This document shows, piece by piece, positions 51,141-62,720 of a DNA stretch of 64,000 nt. Every line of letters starts with the position of its first letter. Positions within the stretch are counted from its first letter, which is position 1. The DNA comes from Epiperipatus broadwayi. Its lineage: Eukaryota; Onychophora; Udeonychophora; Euonychophora; Peripatidae. Location: contig JAQFVV010001076.1 of the NCBI GenBank assembly GCA_028023455.1, positions 52,765 through 116,764 on the forward strand. Reading direction: 5' to 3'. Both the position numbers and the translations under genes were made by a program. The notes beneath the pieces were generated by a model. The model was not told where the DNA came from. It was given only the letters and a program-made list of their open reading frames with translations, and ran no database searches.

Positions 51141-51635
51141 ATGGATTTGTTATTGAAAATGATTTATATATGTATGTTTTACTATTTTTTCATTCATATT
51201 TAGTCCTGCAACACAGAGCATGTATTAGATGTACTGCAGCTGTTCATATTCACATCAATCGCCTAACAATTTTGTCATTCTTATCAAAATACCATGTACA
51301 AGATCCATGTAGATGTTCCTTTTTTTTGTTGAAAAAGTCATGTACAAGATTTGTGTACATGTTATTTTGGTCAGATCACAAGATTACAAAGTTATCAGTG
51401 GATTGATATGAATATGAACAGGTGCAGTAGGTCTAATTTATGCTCAATATTGCAGCTTTAATACTACAGTACTTTTTTGATATTGCTTACATATTCCAAT
51501 TTATAAGTTTCATTATTTGAAATATCTTTTTGAACTGGGGTTGATGATGATTTTTCCATCATCCCACTCTACCCCAAACTTATCCATCTTATATATATAT
51601 ATATATATATATATATAAGATATATATAGCTATAT

Positions 51636-51672
<37 letters not shown>

Positions 51673-53500
51673 CTATAATCAAGATTCTTTCTTTCTATAT
51701 CAGCAATGATATTTTGGAAAATTAATATTAGTATTAATTATATATAGAGAGACAGATGGAAAGTAATCAATAATATCATAAAGTGTTTGTAATATATTTA
51801 TTAAGTGTGAAGCTAAATACAGCTTACATCATAATCCAAAATTAGCAGTGAACATACAAGATTAACATCAATTTTTTTTATATTTAAGATTAACTATTAC
51901 TATTTCAAAACCTTTAGTTTTTGGTTTTTTACATTTTTGGAAATTATAAACAGAAATATATTCAAAAATTAGAACAGTAAAAAGGAAAAATGCTTAAAAA
52001 GTATTTCTGTATTGTTGTTTTAAAAACATTAATCCCTGAAAAATTAAACATGTAAACAACATTAATTAAAAAAGAATGAAATTTATTATCAAAAGACTAC
52101 TTTAAATATTTATCATTTATAGAAACAAATTAAAATTCTTTATGTTATCATAAAATATGGTAATAAAAATCGCTCCCTTTCATCACATTGCCAAAATATA
52201 TACTAATTAACAAACTGTGGTCTTTGGACGTCATGCTGACTAATGTAAAAATGTACCAAATATTAGATGATTTATTGTTTGCATAGAATTTCAAACTTTT
52301 TAATTATATATTTTGTCCACAATTGACAATCATTTACTGATAAACTGGCCTGATTTTTCAGTAAGTCAACTACAGTCTGTACATATCACTATGGGGACTT
52401 TAAACTGACTAGGTATTAAAAGATTATTTTGTTTGTTTAACGCATGCAACATAAATTGTAAACTTTTTGCTTTTATATATTATATATAGGAAACATATTT
52501 ACGTATTACAGATACTAATTTAGCATATGAATACACAAGTTTTGTCTTAATCTTATTACAACTTTTTTATAAATAAGTGCATTATGGCAATTGTAGCTTT
52601 TGTGAATGTTTTGTTTATGCCATGATTGTTGGCCTAAATTAATTAAAGTTTTGTATTTGAAGCTTTCAAAATAATTGTAACCAGTGTTTATATATTTTTT
52701 CTAGAATATATTTAAATATTAGTAAAAATCATGGATGGACTTAGCAGTTGTAGATATAAATGAAAGAAGTTCGATTCCATAAAAAAAAAAAAGATGTGAT
52801 CAAAAGCTCATCTGATCAAAGCACTAACTTGTTTTTGTTTTTTTTCTTTCAACCATTTTTGTTTTGATAGAACGTGGCTAATATTTATATTGTATGTACA
52901 ATAATACGTTTATGGACATTACCATTCACAACATTAAATAATGAAAACTGTACATATATATATGTCTATATGTAGGTATACAGAAGATGGGAGAGGGAGA
53001 AAAAATATGAAGGAAGAGGGTAATAAGAAATATGTACTGAGATATTCTGAGTTTATCTGGAAGTTCATCTATCTGAAAAAAACACTCGCATACAAAAATT
53101 ACACTCTGAACTTAAAACCTTTTTTGTTGAGCTTACGAGCTTAACGACATTGCTTTTTACTAACTTCGCGTGTTTGTATATGTAAATAAAAAAAGTTGAT
53201 TAGTTAGTAGCTTAAACATTCATATGAGGATCCAAAAGTCAGATTGAGCTCAATAGTTGCAGTCAATTGACGACAATGAGATTTCTAAAATTAATTTGCT
53301 AATTATTTACTTTAAAATTATCTTGGAATCTTGCGTACTGAGTATGTATTTAATATAAACAACATTTAATGACAGTATAGTTTTTATTTGTCTTCTTCCG
53401 ATTATTTTTTTTAACAGTGTATGGCAAATGTTTATATATAAATATTTCTAGCCATGTATTATATAATAACAACGTTATATATGTGTCTGAGAGTATATGT
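51141..53500. other. Unassigned AT-rich stretch
   Basis: No gene seen. A long interrupted TA microsatellite occupies 51589-51670. Confidence 0.5.
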
Positions 53501-53619
53501 AAAGAGATGAGAAAAAGAGAAAGAAATATGGGGGGAGGGGATAGAAAGTGACAAAAGGAGGAAAGGAGGGAGAGCAGCGGAGAAAGAGAGAAGATAAGTG
53601 CGAGAAAGAAAATAGAAAA
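53501..53619 (+). repeat. Polypurine (GA-rich) tract, about 120 bp
   Basis: The strand is almost all A and G, with only scattered pyrimidines (for example in ATATG, AGTGAC, GCAGCGG and AAGTGCGAG). Such mirror-like purine tracts can form triplex DNA. Confidence 0.75.
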
Positions 53620-53811
53620 TTTTGTTTATATTTTCTCCGTTTAAGAAGCAGTTTTATAATTGTTTATAAATTATTATATTCCTCTTTTATAATTTTTGTT
53701 AATTCAGATCTTTATTTGTTAAATATTTTTATATATAAATGAGATAAAGCAACAATTTATTTTTAATTTAATAAGTAACATCTTTATTGTTATATAATTT
53801 TATTAGCTAAT

Positions 53812-54504
53812 GGTGGAAGAAATTAAGATTGAAGAACAAGCAGGATTTTCTAAAGTTTAGCTAAAACTTAATGGTGGATTGTTAAAATGGCCTTCATGGT
53901 TACTAAGACTGGTAATAAAAGCTTAAGTCTCAATAACAAAGCTGTATCAGTATATGGCCTTTACCTCCCTTGTTCTTTTTTAGTGTCAACCATTTGTCTG
54001 TGTAAAGAAATCAAACAGATTGCAGAAAGCTCTGTCATTGTTAAGATTGCTTCATGGTAGCAGGGATTTAGCAGCCATTCTGACCAAGATTTATTTGTCA
54101 TTACTCCACATTTGGTATGCAGGCAAGGTTTTGAGACAATATCAGGAGCAGAGTTTTAATTGACAGCAGGCTCATTTGTTGAAGGCAACTGTTAATGTGC
54201 GGTTATATTAGGGGTATCAAACAGAATACTTGAACGATGATATCTCACCACATTGTCTAAGCTCATTGATCCGCAGAAATCCTATCATAAAGATTTAGAC
54301 AATCAGCTGAACTCCATATTTCACAATAAGAGAAAATGTTTCAATATACTAGCATTTAGTTTTAGTCTAGATAAAGAGGATCATATTGAAGACGTCGGGG
54401 TTGATTTTAATTTTTTACACAATTGGTATGCTTTTATTTTCTGTGCTTATATAACTATTTTGCCTCCCATTTCCACATTAAATGTGTTTAATTCAAATTT
54501 TTAA
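53812..54504 (+). pseudogene. Possible hAT-like (GTF2IRD2/ZBED type) transposase fossil
   Basis: The frame at 54253-54504 contains KDLDNQLNSIFHNKRKCFNI followed by LAFSFSLDKEDHIEDVGV. This resembles the segment 'I..QL...F...SLALDESTDI.DV.QL' of hAT-like transposases in the GTF2IRD2/ZBED/EPM2AIP1 group, with the DEST motif decayed to DKED. Upstream, frames with stops show SFVEGN (compare 'PFTEGE') and a CQPFVCVKK-like stretch. It lies in a less AT-rich segment. The match rests on wording remembered from the family and is weak; other origins are possible. Confidence 0.3.
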
Positions 54505-54828
54505 TTTTTTTAAATATATATGAACAAAAATAAAATGCCACGAAACTTTTGTTTTTAAAACTATTTATATATTTTTTAAATTAATATTTTGTTACTAATT
54601 TTATGATTTCAAAAAATTATCATAAAGGCTATATTTATTTAAAGAATAAATAATAGACAAAATAGATACTAATTACAAATAACATTATATTTTTATTTCA
54701 AAATATTCCATTTATACTGTTTATAAATGCAAATAATCATTAAAACAATGTTTTGCTTTATTTATTTTACGAAAGAAAGAAATATTAGATAAATTATGGA
54801 ATAATGTTATAAAAGTAATATAATTATT

Positions 54829-54855
54829 ATCATCATCATCATCATCATCATCATT
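54829..54855. repeat. ATC trinucleotide microsatellite
   Basis: About nine ATC units. Confidence 0.9.
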
Positions 54856-55159
54856 ACATCAAGTCTATAGTATTTATATTGCTTTGTAATATAAATATTT
54901 TCTAATATATATATATATATATTAAAGACTTTAGTTATTTACTAACTGCAGATTCTTTTGATTATTTAGCAAAAATATAGTGTATAACAAAATATCACAC
55001 GACTTCTAGCTTTTTAAAATTTTAGGGTTTTAACACTTTCAAGTCACAGTAAGCATCATAATTTGACATTTTTAAAGATATGTTTCTTACATTTAAATAT
55101 ATTTTTAAAGACTTCCATGGCAATTTATCAGCATTGCTCAAACCATTTTCTATGAAGTA

Positions 55160-55203
55160 GTAATATTCCATGAAATGTGAACATGTATTTCATGGAATAT
55201 TAC
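55160..55203. repeat. Perfect 17-bp hairpin
   Basis: GTAATATTCCATGAAAT (55160-55176) and its exact inverse (55187-55203) are separated by 10 nt. It lies directly next to the inverted element at 55208-55412. It may be a small MITE or a hairpin; nothing indicates a microRNA. Confidence 0.75.
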
Positions 55204-55207
55204 AATT

Positions 55208-55412
55208 AATATAAATTTAAATTTACAAACATTTATTCATCTGTGTTACCAAGTGTTTTTTTTCTTCTTTATAACCTAATGGCAAGTGCACTTTCAGTGA
55301 AGTTCACTGTAATTAGAGCTATGATTATGAGAGTGCACTTACCATTAGATTATAAAGAAAAAAGAAAATAATTAATTAGATAGATGAACAGTTTTGCAAA
55401 TTTTAATTACAA
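55208..55412. repeat. Short inverted-repeat element (MITE-like)
   Basis: Arms of about 85 nt. TTCATCT near 55233 and TTCTTTATAACCTAATGGCA (55263-55283, with AAGTGCACT following) have inverted partners AGTGCACTTACCATTAGATT, AAAGAA and AGATGAA on the right. The centre contains CAGTGAAGTTCACTG, itself a palindrome. No coding capacity. Confidence 0.6.
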
Positions 55413-57107
55413 ATACAAACAAGGGGAAAAATCAAAATTAATGTAAGTTTTATTTAAATTTGCATAACTGTAAAAAAGATATCACTAAGCTGTGATATCA
55501 GACATTTATTGATTAATAATCTCAAGAGATTATAGAGGACTTTAAAAAATGACATACAGATAGGTGGGAAAAAATTAAAGAATTTTACTTATATAATATG
55601 CAGAACATAATAGTATGAAGGAAATAAACTATGATTATAAAAACTGATTTATTGGAAGAACTTATTCTACAGTTGACTGGTAGTGATGGAAAATGATCAT
55701 AAATTATCTGAGAGGCAGATTGAACCTATTATTACAGATCATTTGTTCATGCCTTTAATATCATACTATCCATTTTTCTATTATTTGTAAATTTATTATT
55801 ATTTTTTTAATATTATTTTTAATATTGCTTTATGAATTACTTTACCTTTAAATGTATTTATTCTCAAGTTAAATGAAATGAATATTACTTTTTTATACTG
55901 CAAGTTTTTGATAGTTCCTAGCAGCTGTTATATTTCCAACATTTTATAAAAAGATTATATCTTTTTATATTTTTTTTATTTATCAATAAATTTGACTTTA
56001 TTTATTAGAAATTTGAGTTGACAATGACAAACATTATTAATAATAATATTTCTTTTTTAAAAAATATGGGTGGTGGGGGATTAAGTATATAATCAGACAA
56101 AATAGCGTTTTCCTTATTGGATGGTCACCATATTACTGATAAAAAGGATCTGAATATAATATTAATTATTTAAATTAAATTTTATAAAATTCAAACAAAT
56201 TATATTTAAATCATAATTAAATAAAGCAATACAATTCTGTTTTAAAATTTAAAATTGCACTTACAATTAACAATAAAATATCAACCCTATTTATTATGAT
56301 GTTTGGAAAGATTGGGTGATTTTTTTAACCTTTAGTAAGATTTTTTTCTCTCCCTCCCTTCTTGAAAACTAACATAATAAAATCTAAGTGTAATCATGAC
56401 TATTTTTGTTTTTTAAAAAATAAATACTATTCAAATATTTTGCAAAAATAATCATAAATATTTAAATAAACTATGAAAATATACAATTTTCCTCTTCACA
56501 TTAAACACAAAAAACATTCATTCTCAAAAATTATTGCAAGCATTATTAAAACCTCAGAACAAAAACATCTACCAATTAGCAGCATTGTGAGATTTGTAAT
56601 AAGTTCTCTGTGCAATATTGACATCTTTAGAATTTTTGAAACTAATAAATGATTGCATATTTCAGTTCCAGTTTTTATTATCTAATGAATGCAAAACTGG
56701 TCCAGTAATGCTACAGAAAAATGGAAGAGAATGAAGAAAAGTCAAAAGCAATTATAGCACAATAAGTATTTTATTAAAATTAATAACCAAATGAAGAGAT
56801 TTATTTTTTTACTGCATCTTATAGGTTTTTTTTTAAAAAAAAACAGTCATTAATTTCATTTGTGTTGTTTGACTCTGTTTTTTAAATTCAAAGTATTATT
56901 CACATTAAAATTTTATAAAATTATATTTATTTAGTGGTTAAATAAACCAAGATTCTTTTTATTACTTTTTTTTTTAATTTTTTTTTTTTTTGATGTTGTT
57001 ACCTGCATTGTTAATCTTAAATCTTTTATCTTCAGTATATTATTTTCTAATAGTAATATTTCCATCTTTTACCTATTTATATTTACTTGAAATTTTGCAT
57101 TTTTAAG
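55413..57107. other. Unassigned AT-rich stretch
   Basis: Nothing recognised; several homopolymer A/T runs. It ends at the LINE target site. Confidence 0.5.
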
Positions 57108-57127
57108 AAAGTAAATATCATAATAAA
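57108..57127 (+). repeat. Target-site duplication, left copy
   Basis: AAAGTAAATATCATAATAAA, identical to 63972-63991. It marks the 5' junction of the LINE. The exact edge is blurred by the following A run. Confidence 0.85.
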
Positions 57128-57128
57128 A

Positions 57129-57404
57129 AAAAAATCCGGTTTTACAACACCCCATGAGCTCAGAAGCCACAGAGCTCTTATGGAAAAGTATCTAAATAAT
57201 ATATAAATTCTTCAAAACAGAGCAAATATTACATAGATAATTAAGGTAAGTACTTATTTTTTTTTAATCTTATTGCATGGATTTGAGAAGTAAATCCAGG
57301 ATTTCATTAAATTCAGAAAAAAATGCAAACGCTAACTTGCCCGCTATGATTCAACATAACGTAACTCAAGCTGACCCAAAAAAATAAAAAAAAAAAGGAA
57401 TCAA
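57129..57404 (+). promoter_or_regulatory. LINE 5' leader
   Basis: Non-coding stretch between the 5' junction and the first ORF1-like coding sequence, starting near TCCGGTTTTACAACACCCC. An internal promoter is expected here from how LINEs work, but no motif is distinctive. Confidence 0.4.
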
Positions 57405-58599
57405 ATATCCCAAATGAAATAATTCAGGCCATATCTAATCAATCTAATGAAAATTGTAACTATTTTCCACAAACTCCTACTAATATTTCACCAAATAAGT
57501 CCATTTTGCCAAACAAGCAAATGAACGTTCTCATGAACCCAGAACTAGACACTGAAACTACCGAGTCTGAATGTGATATGTCAGATCAATTCCACAACAA
57601 TCCTATAATTACTTTAGCACAAGTTTCTTTAGAATGAAATACCAATAATGATCAATGCATGCTCGAACATTCTCAAAATAATCCATTAAATCAAACCTTA
57701 ATGCAAAACGAATACTAGTCAAATGTGGACCCTTAAACATAATGTGGAAAAAACTACAGCTAACGTTAGTTCACTACATCACGAAACTCGAGGTGATACA
57801 GTAATAACAATAGACCCCCCTAAATATACTAAGCCTGGTGAAATGTGTAATAGCTTTAAGTATAAAAGTAATTGTTCCCCAAAAGGTGTTTCTCCCAGAA
57901 CCAAAGGTTTTAAAAAAAAAAGAACTCCGATATTGATAAAAATACGACAAGTTCAAAAAGCGATGATTGCTATCCTACCATAACATATGAATCAGAAGAC
58001 TCTGATCCCCAAAAACAAAAATCTATTAATAAAAAATGCTTCCAACTTGTTCTTAACAAAAAAGCAAATAATATTAAACATAATAAAGTTAAAAAATCCA
58101 CAAATAGTAAAGAATCAGGAAATCAAAAAGTCCGGAGCCTAAACATCAACACTGGCCAAATGGATGATTATGTTCAAACCAAACATGGCTCAATAGGTCC
58201 ACAAAGATCTACAGAATCAAGCCCTCAAACAAAATATAAACAGCCGAAAATAGCACAAGATACAATAATGCAATTTAAAAACTCAAAAAAAAAAAATTGA
58301 AACACAAGGAAATATAGAAAGTTCTAGATATTCCAGCTCAGAGTTTGACTCGGACAAAAACACAAGGAAATATAGAAAGTTCTAGATATTCCAGCTCAGA
58401 GTTTGACTCGGACAATGAGGCCTATGAAGCCAATGACCTTAAAACAAAATTAATACAGAAACAGCATAGCTCGTATAATAAATCGAATAATAATAATAAT
58501 AAAACTCCAAAAGAAAAAGCTCCAATTAGCAAAGATACAGTAGATGGAAATGTAAACACACACAGAAAATTAGCTCAAATAATCATTTTATTGTAGTAA
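57405..58599 (+). pseudogene. LINE ORF1, broken N-terminal part
   Basis: Translated pieces in several frames are rich in Asn, Gln, Ser, Thr and Lys (for example SNIPNEIIQAISNQSNENCN, and GNIESSRYSSSEFDSDNEAY in frame at 58345-58596), like the N-terminal part of the open ORF1 that follows. Stops and frame changes separate them. One cause is a 57-bp direct duplication with period 58 (58301-58357 and 58359-58415), which shifts the frame. No domain is recognisable; in this LINE group the ORF1 N-terminus is usually disordered. Confidence 0.55.
58301..58415 (+). repeat. Direct 57-bp duplication inside LINE ORF1
   Basis: AACACAAGGAAATATAGAAA...TTTGACTCGGACAA occurs twice without change, period 58 nt. 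As 58 is not a multiple of 3 it breaks the frame. The absence of mismatches points to a recent event or an assembly duplication. Confidence 0.85.
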
Positions 58600-58685
58600 A
58601 TAGTAAAAAACAAAAAAATGAAATTGATAATAATCCAATTTAAACTTACACTACCGACTATGTCACAGCTACATCGGGTACAGAA

Positions 58686-60374
58686 GTGCTTGAAACAGTC
58701 AAAATCAGCGATAATAATAAAAATCTAGATTGTGAAAGGATCTACAACATTAATTTTCCATCACTAAACCAAAACAACATACCAAACAAACCACAACAGA
58801 ATACTAACACCACAGAAAAACAATCATATGCCAATATTGCCAAAAATAATAGCATACCGCAGGTAAATGTAAACCAAAAATTTCTTAAGAGTAACACATC
58901 GTCAACTTATAAAAAAAATATGGACACAGATACAGAAATTAATTCTGATCCAAACTACATGATGATTGATCTGATGGAACAATCTACTGTTTATACACAA
59001 ATGCAAAGTCATAATAGCAATAATGATGAAATATTCAACATGCAAAACTTTGATGAGGAGCAATACAGTGGCCTGACATATAGATTCAATCAGACTATAC
59101 CAAACAACCTGCTTAAATCGCTAGCTTACTACAGCAGTGATAAAAGTCTGATTCTGGCTGTCACTGAAAGCAGTTGCTCTCTCATTAAATTCCCATTTGA
59201 TGACCGATGTAACATGATCAAGAATTCAAACATAGCAGATACAATCTACAAGATATCTAATCATCCAAATGATAGATACATTGCCATAGAATTCATGAGC
59301 TGGGCGAATAGAAATGTATTTAAAGACACACATAAAACCCTTAATAACCTATTCATTTGTTACATAGACTTAAACCAGGCTAATGACTTGTCTGGCAGAA
59401 TCAAGAACTGCGTACATGGCTTAGATGAGAATAGACTGCAAGAAATACTGTCACCCTTTGGTAAGGGCAACAGATTCAAATACCTGCCACAAGACAAAGC
59501 TGGTTTGCAGATTTTTTCAAATATAGCCTCATTTGAACTACACCTGAAACAAGGCAGTAACCCAAGTGATATTCCAACAGTAGTTAAATGCATGGGACAA
59601 CCAATGATCTTAACTTTTTTTGGTATAAGGCCTCAATGCTTCTACTGTGGTCTAAGAACACACCTTATCAGAGACTGTGTTGCAAGATTCTGTGAACTAT
59701 GTGGCATCAAAAAGAACAGATATCACAAATGCAGCCAGCAGATTAAATACAATGCAACAAGTGTGGCTAATCAGACCAAACAATCACCCAACCAGTCAAC
59801 AGCAACAGAACAATTTAATGAAATGAATGAACAATACAGAATTACTCAAAAACCATCCAAGAAATCCTATCAGAAATCACTTCAAACTTGCTCAAACACT
59901 CCAAAACAACAGAATAAAAATAACTGCAATACAAACTCCAATCAAAACATAAATAAGCAAACTACCTCAAATAAAACTAATCATGAAACAGACAACAAAT
60001 CTCTCACAAATACTATCCAAAACAGATCATGTGAAACTGAATCTGATCCTACTAAAATAACAAAAGCAATCCCTTCTCCTAAACACAAGCATAGTCAAGA
60101 CCCTGGTCTGTCTAATAACCAAAATCAGACAACACAATTAAATAAATACAACAGAGAAGAAACCAACAAACCCAGCGTAACAGATGAAGAAACAGAAATG
60201 GACACTTCAAATCAAAACCCCCAAAATAAAAAAGGAAAATCTTCAGGAATGCAAAAAGTTAGTTCAGAAGATGATACACAAATAAAGAATATGCCAACAA
60301 ATGTACAAAATCAAGAAGCATCACACAACACAAACTCATATTGGAAAATTGCCAGCTGTGGAGAAAAAGCGTAA
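58686..60374 (+). CDS. LINE ORF1 protein, RRM-like region and CCHC knuckles
   Basis: An RNA-binding protein of the LINE particle by family knowledge. The frame is open from 58644 to a TAA at 60372-60374. Position 58686 is a GTG and the first ATG is at 58920 (residue 79 counted from 58686), so the true start was probably upstream in the broken part. Residues 1-130 are Asn/Gln/Ser rich. Around residues 235-300 IKNCVHGLDENRLQEILSPF and a later AGLQIFSN-like strand fit an RRM fold. CFYCGLRTHLIRDC (residues 318-331) is a CX2CX4HX4C zinc knuckle. CELCGIKKNRYHKC (336-349) is a second Cys/His cluster with unusual spacing. The tail (350-562) is low complexity, rich in Asn, Gln, Lys and Thr. ORF2 begins 187 nt downstream. 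Confidence 0.8.
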   Translation: MLETVKISDNNKNLDCERIYNINFPSLNQNNIPNKPQQNTNTTEKQSYANIAKNNSIPQVNVNQKFLKSNTSSTYKKNMDTDTEINSDPNYMMIDLMEQSTVYTQMQSHNSNNDEIFNMQNFDEEQYSGLTYRFNQTIPNNLLKSLAYYSSDKSLILAVTESSCSLIKFPFDDRCNMIKNSNIADTIYKISNHPNDRYIAIEFMSWANRNVFKDTHKTLNNLFICYIDLNQANDLSGRIKNCVHGLDENRLQEILSPFGKGNRFKYLPQDKAGLQIFSNIASFELHLKQGSNPSDIPTVVKCMGQPMILTFFGIRPQCFYCGLRTHLIRDCVARFCELCGIKKNRYHKCSQQIKYNATSVANQTKQSPNQSTATEQFNEMNEQYRITQKPSKKSYQKSLQTCSNTPKQQNKNNCNTNSNQNINKQTTSNKTNHETDNKSLTNTIQNRSCETESDPTKITKAIPSPKHKHSQDPGLSNNQNQTTQLNKYNREETNKPSVTDEETEMDTSNQNPQNKKGKSSGMQKVSSEDDTQIKNMPTNVQNQEASHNTNSYWKIASCGEKA

Positions 60375-60561
60375 AAAAGCAATGGCTGAAAACTACCTTT
60401 CTCCACACAACAACAAAGATAAGCCAGCTTCTGGACAATATTCTCCATTCTGCACCAATAACCTATTACAAGACTCACTGCCAATAAATATAGATATATC
60501 TCATGAACCAGGAAAAAAAATCACACTGCGGTAGATAATAGTGCTACAGTTAACCCCATTT

Positions 60562-61464
60562 ATGAAATGTAAGATTGTTGGCATGAATATCAGGGGAATA
60601 AACTCCCCTTCCAGAATATATGCCATAAGGCATTGGTTCAAAATCCACTCTCCCCACATTTTATTCCTTGGTGAAACCAAGTTCCACTCAGAGTCCAGCC
60701 AGAAGATTTTGGAGGTGCTTGAAGGTCTTGGTTTCACAAAACTCACAGTCAACTACACAGCTGCTGGTGGATTTTGCATAGTGATAAACAGCCAACAACC
60801 TCCAAACAAATTCAACATAATCTACCATGACAATAACATAATAGCAGCAAACATAAGCTATGGTAAAACAACATTTAATACAATGTATGTATACACACCC
60901 AATAATCACTATACATACATCAGAATAGTAAATGTAATCAACATGATAACAGCCAACAACAACTGGCCAACCATCCTGCTAGGTGACTTTAACACCACAT
61001 TTAACAAGATGGTCTACAAATATCTTCCTCTTCTCAACAGAGGATTTATCAGCGGAGAGGGCTGCTTTCCTTCTGGAGCCTTCTCCTTCTACACCAGATC
61101 ATGCCAGTCTCTGATTGATCTCCTTTTCTACACATCGGAATTGCACTATGACTTGGAGGCCTCACTCCAGCATGTGGCTTTCTCAGATCATCTGGCCATG
61201 GCGGTTCTGATAGATGTAGAGAATGGACCAAACATCGGTCAGAATGAATCCATCAGAATGATAACCAAATCCACCACCACAGTAGCAATACCTTCTGAGG
61301 CATACATCCTATTCAAAAAAATAAACATCTTATCACAACCTTCGGAAACAGCTTGGTTTGCCTTTTTGCAGATTCTCCAGACAGTTATCCAACAATACAC
61401 TAAAAAATTAAGAGGTCCATCAACCCACATTAAGGACCTAGACAATATATACAAAAAAAATTAA
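60562..61464 (+). pseudogene. LINE ORF2 part 1: apurinic-type endonuclease domain
   Basis: This is the longest intact ORF2 piece. Motifs in order: MNIRGINS (metal-binding Asn), LGETKFHSES (catalytic Glu, about residue 38), LLGDFNTTFN (Asp and Asn, about residues 139-148), SLIDLLFY (Asp), and FSDHLAMAV (catalytic SDH at 61183-61191, residues 208-210). These are the hallmark residues of AP-type endonucleases of non-LTR retrotransposons, so the domain looks catalytically complete. The frame ends at a TAA right after an A run (AAAAAAAA), and the coding sequence resumes in another frame. Confidence 0.82.
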
Positions 61465-61810
61465 TCAATTATCAAATCTTCCTGATGACATTGAAAGGGT
61501 ACTCAGACTGAAGGCCCAATACAAATCCAAGCAGAAGATCCTGGTGGAATATATTGTTGTTAAGAGGGCCGAGGGATTCCTAACTGGACAACACTGCTGG
61601 ACCAGAAGCTACCTAGCATGGGCACTGGGAGCGAAAAAGAAACAGACAACCCTATCACACTTAAACCTCAATGGAACCAACATTACAGGTCAACATATGC
61701 TTGATGTGATCAGACAGCATTTCAGGGCCATGCTTGAATCATGCCCTCCACTTCGGGATGGCCTTAGGGATGACTGCGGTCCATCACAAAAGCATGGCAT
61801 AACTGAATGA
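61465..61810 (+). pseudogene. LINE ORF2 part 2: linker between endonuclease and RT
   Basis: The frame continues as NQLSNLPDDIERVLRLKAQY, then LVEYIVVKRAEGFLTGQHCW, as far as GPSQKHGITE and a TGA at 61808-61810. Lys/Arg-rich helical sequence of this type usually precedes the RT in L1/Tx1-like ORF2. The TGA is a simple in-frame stop; the frame continues after it. Confidence 0.7.
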
Positions 61811-62373
61811 GATCTCAAAGCAAAACTTAATTCAATACCAGACAACATTCACCCTGGGATGCATGCAATCCTGAAATTCCTCATATCACATCTTAGTCAA
61901 TTCTCCATCCCAATAATGATGGGAATGATCAACCTCCTATCGAAAGATAGGAAAATTATAAAGAATTTATACCCAATAGCACTGGTTCCATTCATGAAAA
62001 AGAACAAGGACCTCATCCAAATATCCAACATCAGACCCATCTCTCTGTCCCCTCTACTTATCAAAATAATAGAGGGAGTCATTAAGGACAAGATTCACCC
62101 CATTATTCTTAACCAGCTTGCTCCATCACAATACACAAAAAAAGGATCATTTGCTCTGACAGCGATGGATGAGACTAAGATATTACTTGACCATATTAGG
62201 TCTCATAGGCAGTCAAGTCCATTGGCAGTTCGACTAGACATATCAGAAGCATTTGGTACAGTAAACATAAGAGTACTGCTACATTCTCTCTCAGATATAG
62301 ACATTCCATCTGAGGTGGTACAAATCATAGAAAATTTACTAATCAATACCATAGAAAATTTACTAATCAATAC
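61811..62373 (+). pseudogene. LINE ORF2 part 3: RT fingers and motif A region
   Basis: Contains NIRPISLSPLLIKIIEGVI (RT block 1-2), SQYTKKGSFALTAMDE (block 3, usually QxGF.) and AVRLDISEAFGTVN (motif A, usually DI..AFDTV; the second Asp is replaced by Gly here). It ends in a 24-bp duplication encoding IENLLINT twice. The missing motif A residue and the duplication suggest loss of function even apart from frame breaks. Confidence 0.78.
62326..62373 (+). repeat. Perfect 24-bp tandem duplication in ORF2
   Basis: CATAGAAAATTTACTAATCA...ATAC occurs twice back to back without mismatch. It adds eight codons in frame, but the frame is lost immediately after it. It could be replication slippage or an assembly error. 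Confidence 0.85.
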
Positions 62374-62375
62374 AT

Positions 62376-62720
62376 AGCTCACTAAATGGCATAATCACTT
62401 AGGGATTCACCCCCACATCATCTATTTCACAAGGCTCGCCTCTTAGTGCCCTGCTATTTGTGCTATATATAAATCCACTTCTCAGGAACATAGATTCTCT
62501 ACTACCCAGAGTCTTCATTCCAGAATTGAAAAAAAATATAAAAGCAATAGCATATATGGATGATGTACTTGTCATCCTTCCATCCAAGAAATACCGACCA
62601 CATCTATATCATATCATCAACTCCTTCTCTAACGTTTCTGGCCTCAAAATCAACACCAGAAAATCATCTACCTGGTGCATCCTAACAGGAAAAAAAAATA
62701 GCATCAAACTATCATGCTGA
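62376..62720 (+). pseudogene. LINE ORF2 part 4: RT motifs B and C (YMDD)
   Basis: A TAG at 62400-62402 interrupts the frame between LNGIIT and GFTPTSS. Motif B is ISQGSPLSALLFVLYINPLL. Motif C is AYMDDVLVIL with YMDD at 62553-62564, the catalytic Asp pair (YADD is more usual). It is followed by SGLKINTRKSS, similar to the SGAKVNWEKS block of L1/Tx1-type enzymes. The frame is lost near 62720 after an A run. Confidence 0.8.

Noticed and set aside
51077-51406. 109-codon open frame on the plus strand
   Set aside because: Starts within a tandem repeat and has no recognisable domain; the Cys-rich part is not in a known pattern.
55160-55203. MicroRNA precursor
   Set aside because: Arms are only 17 bp and perfectly matched, the loop is short, and it abuts another inverted element; more like a small transposon end.
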